Positions 1-6,716 of a DNA stretch of 8,482 nt are shown here, one piece after another. Made by a program: the position numbers and the translations under genes. The DNA comes from JBDHRG01 sp039807445 (GTDB taxonomy: Bacteria > Pseudomonadota > Gammaproteobacteria > Competibacterales > Competibacteraceae), in assembly GCA_039807445.1 (NCBI GenBank), contig JBDHRG010000160.1, forward strand, positions 1 to 8,482. The letters are read 5' to 3'. The notes beneath the pieces are model-generated. The model worked only from the letters and a program-made list of their open reading frames with translations, ran no database searches and was not told where the DNA came from. Positions within the stretch are counted from its first letter, which is position 1. Each line of letters opens with the position of its first letter.

Positions 1-2132
1 TCGTTGACCCCCAGCCCCAGATAGGCCGGACCGAGGAAGGAGTCGACGCCGAAGAACGCGCTCGCCGCGCCGTGCTGACCGCCGAGCGGAATCGGACTCG
101 GCGCGCTCCACACGTGGCCGTACTCGAGCGAACCGCCGGCGAACAGCGCCATGCCCGCGGCTTCGCCCTCGAGCTTGCGGTAATAGGTGAGTCGGCCGAA
201 GGCGAGCTTGTCGCCGCGGAACTCGTCGGCATGGAAACCCGACAGCTCCATGAAGCCGCCGAGCGTGAACTGCTGGTTCAGCGGCAGAGGGTCGCCGAAC
301 GCGGTGCCGAGCTTCAGGCTGGCGAGCACGGCACCGTCGCCGAGCGTCCAGGCGCCGAGCCAGTCGAGCCTCAGGCGCGTGTAGTCGCGATCGGCGCCGA
401 GGCTGCCGGTCGAAGCGTAGGCGTTGAACCGCGCGAGTTGGCCTGCGCGCGGGAAGTCGAGGCTGTCGAGGCTGTCGTGGGCCAGACGCAGGCGCACGCC
501 CCCCTCGTCGAGTTCGACGTCGGGGAAGGCGCGCACGCCGGTGTCGACCTCGGACGAAGACTTGCCGCGCACCAGGCCCAGGCGCAGCTCGACCGCCTCG
601 CCGAGGTTCAGCCCGAGGTCGACGCCGAGCCCGAGCGTTCCCAGGTCGTAGCGCGCGATGCGCCGACCGGCGTCGTAGATCCCGACCTCCTGTTGATACC
701 CTTCGACGTAGGGTGCGACGAACCAGGGGCTGGCGGCGCCGAGCGGCTGGTAGTACTCCGACAGTAGCCGGGCGTCGGTGCCGAGCTGCAGGTCGGTCTT
801 CCATTCGGCACCGAAGGCGTCGATCCAGGTGCGGTCGACGCTGGTGCGCAGCGCGAAGCCGCTGTCGCCGCGGGCGTCGGCCGCAAGCCCCAGGCCGAAG
901 CGGATGTAGGTCGGTCCCCAGGCTTTCTCGGTGGCGTCGACCACCGCGATCGAGCGCCCGTCCTCGCGCAGCACGTGGTAGTCGATGCGCTCGAAGTCGC
1001 CGCGCCCGTACAGCGTCTGCACGCGCCTCTCCAGGTCGGCGCGCTCGAGCCCGTCCCCGGGCGACTCGAGCACGGCCTCGGCGACCGCCGGGTTGACCCG
1101 CTCGAGCCCCTCGAGCCGCACCGCGTCGACGTGTGCGAGTTGCAGGTGCGGCGTGCTCCGCCCGGCCTGCCAGGCGGCGTAGCGCTCGGGCGACAGGCTG
1201 TAGCGGCCGAGCCGGTCGGCGACCTTGCGCGCAGCGACTTCGCCGATCACGATCGCCTCTCGGCTGCGCTCGAAGTCGGAGGCGGTGATGTCGCCGAGCG
1301 CGGGACTGATCAGGATGTCGCGGCCCGGGCGCAGGCTGGCGAGGCTGGCCTGGACGTTCTGCTCGGTCAGGATGTTGATCATCTGCTCGGTGACGCCGAG
1401 CACCGAACCGAGCCTGTCGCGCGCGAGCAGCGGCGTGCCGAGGTTGACCGCAATCACCAGGTCCACGCCCATCCGCCGGGCGACGTCGACCGGCAGGTTG
1501 CGCGTCAGCCCGCCGTCGACGTAGAGGCGCCCGTCGATCTCGACCGGGGCGAAGGCGGTCGGCACCGACATGCTGGCGCGCAGCGCCAGTGCCAGGTCGC
1601 CGCGCTCGAACACGCGCATCGCACCGCTTTCGAGATCGGTGCCGATCGCGCGGAACGGGATGTTGAGCCGGTCGAAGTCGTCGATGCCCTCGGCATTGCG
1701 CGTCAGCGCGCGCAGGAAGATGCCGAGCTTCTGGCCGTTGACGACACCCTTGGGCAGGCGGAATTCGCCGTCGCGGTAGCCGAGCGTGGCGCCGAGCAGC
1801 GCGCGCTCGTCGTCCTGGCGGCGACGGATCGGACGCTCGGAGCGCGGCGGCTCGTCGGTGAACAGTTCGTCCCAGTCGATGTCGGTAATCTGGCGCTCCA
1901 TCTCGGCGACCGGCAGCCCCGCGGCATAGCTGCCGCCGACGATCGAGCCCATGCTGGTCGCAGTGATCGCGTGCACCGGGATGCGCAGTTCCTCGAGCAC
2001 CTTGAGTACGCCGATGTGCGCTGCGCCGCGCGCACCACCGCCCGACAGCACCAGCCCGATGCGCGGCGGGTCGGCGGCCTGCGCCAGCGACGACAGCAGC
2101 AGCAGGGACAATGACAGCGTGAGGCGCAACAT
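1..2132 (-). CDS. Patatin-like phospholipase with POTRA and outer-membrane beta-barrel (type Vd autotransporter, PlpD-like), C-terminus cut by window edge
   Basis: The minus-strand frame from ATG 2132-2130 is open to position 1, giving about 710 visible residues. Residues 1-19 form a Sec signal peptide (Leu-rich core, cleavage after AQA). The patatin lipase domain spans about residues 24-212. It has the oxyanion-hole motif SGGGARG (30-36), the nucleophile motif ATSMG with Ser60, and the catalytic DGG with Asp206, so the Ser-Asp dyad is complete. The first Gly of the usual GxSxG is Ala58. Residues about 330-405 resemble a single POTRA domain (VDAVRLEGLERVNP) and residues from about 406 onward show alternating beta-strands and an Omp85-like LGGFMELSGF segment at 624-633. 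Patatin, POTRA and barrel in that order is the type Vd secretion layout. Pseudomonas PlpD is about 730 residues, so only a few tens of residues should be missing. By family, the lipase is exported through its own barrel and hydrolyses phospholipids; substrate and cleavage from the barrel are not visible here. Ribosome binding is weak: AAGGA (2149-2145) lies 12 bases from the ATG. No better start codon is seen nearby. Confidence 0.93.
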   Translation of the reverse strand, partial: MLRLTLSLSLLLLSSLAQAADPPRIGLVLSGGGARGAAHIGVLKVLEELRIPVHAITATSMGSIVGGSYAAGLPVAEMERQITDIDWDELFTDEPPRSERPIRRRQDDERALLGATLGYRDGEFRLPKGVVNGQKLGIFLRALTRNAEGIDDFDRLNIPFRAIGTDLESGAMRVFERGDLALALRASMSVPTAFAPVEIDGRLYVDGGLTRNLPVDVARRMGVDLVIAVNLGTPLLARDRLGSVLGVTEQMINILTEQNVQASLASLRPGRDILISPALGDITASDFERSREAIVIGEVAARKVADRLGRYSLSPERYAAWQAGRSTPHLQLAHVDAVRLEGLERVNPAVAEAVLESPGDGLERADLERRVQTLYGRGDFERIDYHVLREDGRSIAVVDATEKAWGPTYIRFGLGLAADARGDSGFALRTSVDRTWIDAFGAEWKTDLQLGTDARLLSEYYQPLGAASPWFVAPYVEGYQQEVGIYDAGRRIARYDLGTLGLGVDLGLNLGEAVELRLGLVRGKSSSEVDTGVRAFPDVELDEGGVRLRLAHDSLDSLDFPRAGQLARFNAYASTGSLGADRDYTRLRLDWLGAWTLGDGAVLASLKLGTAFGDPLPLNQQFTLGGFMELSGFHADEFRGDKLAFGRLTYYRKLEGEAAGMALFAGGSLEYGHVWSAPSPIPLGGQHGAASAFFGVDSFLGPAYLGLGVN

Positions 2133-2175
2133 GGATGGCAGCGTTCCTTAGCGTGGACAGTACATCGAAGGGGGC

Positions 2176-2193
2176 GGACCGTGCGAACGGTCC
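2176..2193. promoter_or_regulatory. Perfect palindrome, candidate operator 1
   Basis: GGACCGTGCGAACGGTCC is a perfect 7-base inverted repeat (GGACCGT / ACGGTCC) around a 4-base centre. It lies 44 bases upstream of the phospholipase start. Its core ACCGTGCGAACGGT resembles the ACCG(N6)CGGT style of site bound by many TetR-family repressors, which often control RND pumps. The palindrome is seen directly; the protein that binds it is inferred. It is not followed by a T-run, so it does not look like a terminator on either strand. Confidence 0.5.
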
Positions 2194-2202
2194 CGGAGAA
2201 GA

Positions 2203-2218
2203 TACCGTCCGACAGGTA
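2203..2218. promoter_or_regulatory. Imperfect palindrome, candidate operator 2
   Basis: TACCGTCCGACAGGTA has 4-base inverted arms (TACC / GGTA) and aligns with candidate operator 1 as ACCGT-C-CGA-CA-GGT against ACCGT-G-CGA-AC-GGT. The two cores start 26 bases apart (2178 and 2204), a spacing of about two and a half helical turns. It is weaker as a palindrome than operator 1; support comes mainly from the shared motif. Confidence 0.4.
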
Positions 2219-2261
2219 CGCGCCCGCGGTCAAGCGCACAATCGCGGCGTCACCGTCGCCG

Positions 2262-2280
2262 ACCATCCTTCGCACGGTCC
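2262..2280 (-). promoter_or_regulatory. Inverted copy of the operator motif, candidate operator 3
   Basis: On the minus strand positions 2280-2269 read GGACCGTGCGAA, an exact 12-base copy in opposite orientation of 2176-2187. The second arm is looser here (ATGGT at 2266-2262 after a longer centre). It lies 23 bases upstream of the -35 element proposed for the efflux operon, a position where a bound protein could affect that promoter. Confidence 0.4.
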
Positions 2281-2302
2281 CGAAGCATGGCGAAACGAGC
2301 GC

Positions 2303-2331
2303 TTGTGCAACACTCCACGCTGGTGTGAAAT
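2303..2331 (+). promoter_or_regulatory. Candidate sigma70-type promoter of the efflux operon
   Basis: TTGTGC (2303-2308) and TGAAAT (2326-2331) are separated by 17 bases, with four of six matches each to TTGACA and TATAAT. This is the most AT-rich patch upstream of the adaptor gene. Transcription would start near 2338 and leave a leader of roughly 70 bases. Identified by eye only. Confidence 0.4.
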
Positions 2332-2364
2332 CGGCCTCCGCGCCGGAACGCCGCAGGCGGCCCC

Positions 2365-2374
2365 ACCGTCCGAC
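2365..2374 (+). promoter_or_regulatory. Half-site copy of the operator motif in the leader
   Basis: ACCGTCCGAC is identical over 10 bases to 2204-2213 but has no matching second arm. It would fall in the transcribed leader of the efflux operon if the promoter proposed at 2303-2331 is right. It may be a half-site or a chance match in GC-rich DNA. Confidence 0.25.
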
Positions 2375-2400
2375 GAACAACGCCGAATCCGGGCAGAACA

Positions 2401-2405
2401 GGGAG
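2401..2405 (+). promoter_or_regulatory. Ribosome binding site deciding the adaptor start
   Basis: GGGAG ends five bases before ATG 2411. The same frame is open back to an ATG at 2135, but 2411 is the start that has both a Shine-Dalgarno sequence and a signal peptide directly after it. Confidence 0.75.
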
Positions 2406-2410
2406 TATCC

Positions 2411-3553
2411 ATGCACAGAGTCACCGCCTTCCTCGGCGCAGCCGCCGTGTGCGCGGCATCCGCCATGCCAGCCCTCGCCCAGCAGCCGCCGCGCCCGCCG
2501 GTCGACGTGACCGTGCTCGAGGTGGTGCCGCGCAACACCCCGGCGCAGTTCGAATTCACCGGCAAGACCGAGAGCTCGCGCGAAGTCGAAATCCGCGCCC
2601 GCGTCGAGGGCTACCTCGACAAGATCGCCTACACCGAGGGCGCGCTGATCAAGAACGGCGATCTGATGTTCCAGATCGACCCGCGCCCGTTCCAGGCCGC
2701 GCTCGACAACGCCAAGGGCACGCTGGCGCAGGCGCAGGCCAAGCTGGTCAACGCCAGCGCCACGCTCAGGCGCGTGCGTCCGCTCGCCAGCCAGAACGCG
2801 CTGTCGCAGAAGGACCTCGACGACGCCGTCGCCTCCGAGCTCGAGGCCAAGGCCGCGCTCGAGTCGGCCAAGGCGCAGGTGCGCTCCGCCGAGATCAACC
2901 TCGGCTACACCACGATCCGCTCCCCGGTGAGCGGGCTGGCGTCGCGCTCGAGCCAGCGCGAAGGCTCGCTGGTGACGCCGGCCGGCAAGGACCCGCTGAC
3001 CACCGTGGTACAGCTCGACCCGATGTGGGTGAACTTCGGCGTCGGCGAGAACGAGATGCTGCGCTTCCGCACCGGCATCGCCGCCGGCACGCTCGTCGCC
3101 CCCGGTCCCGGCAAGGTCGAGGTCGAGCTGGTGCTCGCCAACGGCCAGGCCTACCCGCAGAAGGGCCACGTCAACTACGTCGCGCCGACGGTCGATCCGC
3201 AGACCGGCACGATCAACATCCGCGCCGAGGTACCCAACCCCGTGGGCGCGCTGAGCCCGGGGCAGTTCGTGCGCGTGCACGTCAAGAGCATCGAGCTGGT
3301 CGACGCGATCCTGGTGCCGCAGCGCGCCGTGCAGCAGGGCGCGCAAGGCAAGTTCGTGTGGCTGGTGGCGCCGGGCGGCGCGTCCGCCGAGGCGCGCCCG
3401 GTGCAGGTCGGCGAGTTCTACGGCGACCAGTGGATCGTCACCAAGGGGCTGAAGGCCGGCGACAAGGTGGTGGTCGACGGCGCGATCCGCCTCTCCCCCG
3501 GCGCGCCGCTGAAGGTGACCGGCGCCCCGGCGACGCAGCCGGCGAAGCCCTGA
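2411..3553 (+). CDS. RND efflux pump periplasmic adaptor (membrane fusion protein)
   Basis: This 380-residue protein of the AcrA/MexA family links an inner-membrane RND pump to an outer-membrane channel across the periplasm. Residues 1-23 are a Sec signal peptide ending ALA, followed by QQ. No lipobox cysteine is present, so unlike AcrA it is probably not a lipoprotein. The lipoyl half-motif is at about 58-93 (VEIRARVEGYL to FQIDPRPF), the alpha-helical hairpin at about 94-163, and the second lipoyl half at about 166-203 (TTIRSPVSG). Beta-barrel and membrane-proximal domains follow to the end. The hairpin tip carries R121, L125 and S132 with the 4- and 7-residue spacing of the RLS motif that AcrA-type adaptors use to contact the TolC-type channel. 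It is the first gene of the operon and is followed after 13 bases by the permease. Its length is typical of the family. The substrate is unknown. Confidence 0.95.
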   Translation: MHRVTAFLGAAAVCAASAMPALAQQPPRPPVDVTVLEVVPRNTPAQFEFTGKTESSREVEIRARVEGYLDKIAYTEGALIKNGDLMFQIDPRPFQAALDNAKGTLAQAQAKLVNASATLRRVRPLASQNALSQKDLDDAVASELEAKAALESAKAQVRSAEINLGYTTIRSPVSGLASRSSQREGSLVTPAGKDPLTTVVQLDPMWVNFGVGENEMLRFRTGIAAGTLVAPGPGKVEVELVLANGQAYPQKGHVNYVAPTVDPQTGTINIRAEVPNPVGALSPGQFVRVHVKSIELVDAILVPQRAVQQGAQGKFVWLVAPGGASAEARPVQVGEFYGDQWIVTKGLKAGDKVVVDGAIRLSPGAPLKVTGAPATQPAKP

Positions 3554-3566
3554 GCGGGAGGCGGCC

Positions 3567-6500
3567 ATGATCTCGCGCTTCTTCATCGACCGACCGGTGT
3601 TCGCGGCGGTGATCTCGATCGTGCTGACGCTCGCCGGGCTCGCGGCGATGCGCGTCCTGCCGATCGCGCAGTTCCCCGACATCACCCCGCCGCTGCTGCA
3701 GATCTCGACCAGCTACATCGGCGCCACCGCCGACACCGTCGCCGGCACGGTCGCCGCGCCGATCGAGTCGCAGGTCAACGGCGTCGACGACCAGATCTAC
3801 ATGCAGTCGGCGGCCTCGCCGAACGGCGACCTGACGATCAACGTCTACTTCGGCATCGGCATCAACGTCGACAACCGGCTGACCGACCTGACCAACCGCG
3901 TCAACCTGGCCAATCCGCAGTTGCCCGCCGACGTGCGCCAGAACGGCGTGACGATCAAGAAGTCCTCGTCGAACATCCTGATGGTGGTCGCGGTCCAGTC
4001 CGACGGCTCGCGCAGCTTCGATGAAGTCGCCAACTACGCCAACATCAACGTCCTCGACGAGATCAAGCGCATCCCCGGCGCCAACCAGTCGGCGCTGTAC
4101 GGCCTGACCGACTACGCGATGCGCGTCAACCTCAAGCCCGACCGCATGGCCGAACTCGGCATCACCGTCGATGACGTCAAGCAGGCGATCCAGCAGCAGA
4201 ACGCGCAGTTCGCCGCCGGCAAGATCGGCCAGCCGCCGACCAGCGCCCCGGTCAGCATGACCATCCCTGTCACGGCGCAGGGCCGGCTGACCGAGCCCGA
4301 GCAGTTCGCCAACATCATCCTGCGCTCCAACCCCGACGGCTCGAGCATCCGCATCGGCGACATCGGCAGCGTCGATCTGGGCATACGCTCGTACGACGTC
4401 GACGGCCGCGTCGACGGCAAGCCAGCGACGCTGATCCTGGTCTACCAGCAGCCCGGCGCCAACGCGCTGACCGTCGCCGACGCGATCAAGGCGAAGATGG
4501 CCGAGCTGTCGACGCGCTTCCCCTCGGGCGTCAGCTACACCGTGCCCTACGACACCACGACCTTCGTCAAGCTGTCGATCGAGGAGGTGGTGCACACCTT
4601 CTTCGAGGCGCTGGCGCTGGTGGTGATCGTGGTGTTCGTGTTCCTGCAGAACTGGCGCGCGACGCTGATCCCGGTGATCGCGGTGCCGGTGTCGATCATC
4701 GGCACCTTCGCCGGCATGTACCTGCTCGGCTTCAGCATCAACACGCTGACGCTGTTCGGCATGGTGCTGGCGATCGGCATCGTCGTCGACGACGCGATCG
4801 TCGTGGTCGAGAACGTCGAGCGCAACATGCACGAGTTCGGGCTGAGCCCGAAGGAGGCCGCCAAGCGCGCGATGGACGAGGTCACCGGCCCGGTGATCGC
4901 GATCGTGCTGGTGCTGTGCGCGGTGTTCATCCCGGTCGCCTTCCTCGGCGGCATCACCGGCCAGCTGTACAAGCAGTTCGCCGTCACCATCGCGATCTCG
5001 GTGGTGCTGTCGGGCATCGTCGCGCTGACGCTGTCGCCGGCACTCGCCGCGCTGCTGCTGAAGCCCGCGCACGGCGAGAAGCACGGCTTCTTCAAGTGGT
5101 TCGAGGCCGGCTTCGACCGGCTCACCGGCGGCTACGTCGCCGGCGCCGGCTGGATGATCCGCCGCCTGGTGATCGGAATCGCACTGTTCGCCGGCGTCAT
5201 CGCGCTGGTGGTCGCGCTGTTCAGGATCACCCCGACCAGCTTCGTCCCCGAGGAGGACCAGGGCTACCTGGTGGCGGTGGCCGTCCTGCCCGACGGTGCC
5301 AGCCTCGACCGCGCCAACGCCGTTTCCGACCAGGTCGAGGCGATCCTGCGCAAGCATCCCGAGGTCGAGCACGTGCTGACGATGTCGGGCTTCAACACGC
5401 TCGACTCGCTGAACAAGCCCAATTCGGCGACCTACTTCATCGTGCTGAAGGACTGGAAGGAGCGCACGGCGCCGGAGCTGTCGGCGAACGCGGTCCGCCT
5501 GAAGCTCTTGCGCGAGTTCGCCGCGATCCCGGATGCCGTGGTGCCGGTGTTCAACCCGCCGTCGATCCCCGGGCTCGGCGGCAACGCCGGCGGCTTCGAG
5601 TTCTGGATCCAGAACCGCGGCAGCGGCGACGCGCTGGCGCTGCAGAAGGTGGTCCAGGAGTTCGTCGCCGAAGCCGCCAAACACCCCGAGATCGGCCCCC
5701 TGAGCTCGACCTTCCGCGCCTCGTCGCAGCAGCTGTTCGTCGACCTCGACCGCGACAAGGCGCAGGCGATGAACGTCGACGTCAACAAGGTCTTCGACCT
5801 GATGCAGGGTCTGTTCGGCACGATCTACGTCAACGACTTCAACAAGTTCGGCCGCACCTACCGCGTGCTGCTGCAGGCGCTGCCCGAGTACCGCACCGCC
5901 CCGGAAGACATCAACCGCGTCTACGTGCGCTCGGCCACCGGCCAGATGATCCCGCTGTCGGCGCTGGTGCAGCTGCGCTACGTGTCGGGGCCCGACGTCG
6001 TCAGCCGCTTCAACGTGTTCCCCGCTGCGCGCCTGAACGGCGCCGCCGCCGCCGGCTACTCCTCGGGCCAGGCGATCGCCGCGATGGAGGCGGTCGCCGC
6101 CAAGGTGCTGCCGGCCGACTTCGGCTACGCCTGGGCCGGCCAGGCCTTCCAGGAGAAGCAGGCCGGCGGCTCGTCGGCGATCGCCTTCGGCTTCGGCCTG
6201 GTGATGGTGTTCCTGATCCTGGCGGCGCAGTACGAGAAGTGGAGCCTGCCGTTCAGCGTGATGATCGCGGTGCCGTTCGGCGTCCTGGGCGCGCTGCTCG
6301 CGGTGTGGCTGCGCGGGCTCGACAACGACGTCTACTTCCAGATCGGCCTGGTGACGCTGATCGCGCTCGCGGCCAAGAACGCGATCCTGATCGTCGAGTT
6401 CGCGGTGATGAAGCACGAGGAAGGGCTGAAGGTGGTCGACGCGGCGCTCGAGGCGGCGAAGCTGCGCTTCCGCCCGATCGTGATGACTTCGCTCGCCTTC

Positions 6501-6716
6501 ATCCTCGGCTGCGTGCCGCTGGCGATCTCGACCGGCGCCGGCGCCAACAGCCGCCACTCGATCGGCACCGGCGTGATCGGCGGCATGATCGGCGCGACCG
6601 TGCTGGCGATCTTCTTCGTGCCGCTGTTCTTCCGGCTGTTCGAAGGCTTCAGCGAAAAGTTCGGCGGCAAGAAGGCCGCGGCGGCCAAGCTCGAGGAGGG
6701 AACCCGTCATGCGTAA
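3567..6716 (+). CDS. HAE-1 family RND multidrug efflux permease (AcrB/MexF type)
   Basis: This 1049-residue inner-membrane proton/drug antiporter is full length for the AcrB family. It opens with the typical FFIDRPVFA and first membrane segment (about 10-30), then a large periplasmic porter loop, membrane segments 2-6 from about 340, a seventh near 528-548, a second large periplasmic loop, and segments 8-12 from about 872. The proton-relay residues are all present: D408 and D409 in TM4 (GIVVDDAIVVVEN), K937 in TM10 (AAKNAILIVEF), and R967 and T974 near RPIVMTSLAFILG, matching AcrB D407, D408, K940, R971 and T978. The TM4 sequence is of the hydrophobe/amphiphile type, not the heavy-metal (CusA) type. 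GGGAGG at 3556-3561 lies five bases before the ATG. The adaptor upstream and outer-membrane factor downstream complete the tripartite pump. Substrate range cannot be read from sequence: likely drugs, solvents or other amphiphiles. By family it should act as a trimer. Confidence 0.97.
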   Translation: MISRFFIDRPVFAAVISIVLTLAGLAAMRVLPIAQFPDITPPLLQISTSYIGATADTVAGTVAAPIESQVNGVDDQIYMQSAASPNGDLTINVYFGIGINVDNRLTDLTNRVNLANPQLPADVRQNGVTIKKSSSNILMVVAVQSDGSRSFDEVANYANINVLDEIKRIPGANQSALYGLTDYAMRVNLKPDRMAELGITVDDVKQAIQQQNAQFAAGKIGQPPTSAPVSMTIPVTAQGRLTEPEQFANIILRSNPDGSSIRIGDIGSVDLGIRSYDVDGRVDGKPATLILVYQQPGANALTVADAIKAKMAELSTRFPSGVSYTVPYDTTTFVKLSIEEVVHTFFEALALVVIVVFVFLQNWRATLIPVIAVPVSIIGTFAGMYLLGFSINTLTLFGMVLAIGIVVDDAIVVVENVERNMHEFGLSPKEAAKRAMDEVTGPVIAIVLVLCAVFIPVAFLGGITGQLYKQFAVTIAISVVLSGIVALTLSPALAALLLKPAHGEKHGFFKWFEAGFDRLTGGYVAGAGWMIRRLVIGIALFAGVIALVVALFRITPTSFVPEEDQGYLVAVAVLPDGASLDRANAVSDQVEAILRKHPEVEHVLTMSGFNTLDSLNKPNSATYFIVLKDWKERTAPELSANAVRLKLLREFAAIPDAVVPVFNPPSIPGLGGNAGGFEFWIQNRGSGDALALQKVVQEFVAEAAKHPEIGPLSSTFRASSQQLFVDLDRDKAQAMNVDVNKVFDLMQGLFGTIYVNDFNKFGRTYRVLLQALPEYRTAPEDINRVYVRSATGQMIPLSALVQLRYVSGPDVVSRFNVFPAARLNGAAAAGYSSGQAIAAMEAVAAKVLPADFGYAWAGQAFQEKQAGGSSAIAFGFGLVMVFLILAAQYEKWSLPFSVMIAVPFGVLGALLAVWLRGLDNDVYFQIGLVTLIALAAKNAILIVEFAVMKHEEGLKVVDAALEAAKLRFRPIVMTSLAFILGCVPLAISTGAGANSRHSIGTGVIGGMIGATVLAIFFVPLFFRLFEGFSEKFGGKKAAAAKLEEGTRHA

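Larger units (their letters stand above)
2133..2410. promoter_or_regulatory. Divergent intergenic control region between the phospholipase gene and the efflux operon
   Basis: This 278-base stretch separates two divergent genes, so promoters for both should lie in it. The plus frame stays open through it up to an ATG at 2135, but the predicted residues have no signal peptide or domain character and the real adaptor start is at 2411. It contains several copies of ACCGT(G/C)CGA in both orientations, listed separately. For the leftward gene a good -35-like TTGACC lies on the minus strand at 2233-2228, but no -10 hexamer is found at 16-18 bases from it, so the leftward promoter is unresolved. The rightward promoter candidate is listed separately. 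No tRNA, small ORF with a good ribosome site, or terminator hairpin is seen. Confidence 0.7.

Noticed and set aside
975..2114. 379-codon plus-strand open frame
   Set aside because: It lies antisense to the patatin/POTRA gene. The composition is an Arg/Ala/Val/His mix without motifs, and the minus strand carries intact catalytic motifs.
2176..2193. Palindrome as a transcription terminator
   Set aside because: No T-run follows on either strand and it sits upstream of both divergent genes, where a terminator would have no gene to end.
2228..2233. TTGACC on the minus strand as the -35 of the phospholipase promoter
   Set aside because: The -35 match is good, but no -10 hexamer lies 16-18 bases downstream. 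The nearest TATCTT is about 23 bases away, so it is not called as a promoter.
2135..2410. N-terminal extension of the adaptor back to ATG 2135
   Set aside because: It would add 92 residues before a clear signal peptide, begin almost on top of the divergent gene's start, and cover the promoter region. GGGAG before ATG 2411 supports the shorter form.
1703..3685. 660-codon minus-strand open frame crossing the intergenic region
   Set aside because: It crosses two real genes and the divergent promoter region. The stretch overlapping the phospholipase gene is in another frame from the true protein, and nothing in it resembles a known fold.
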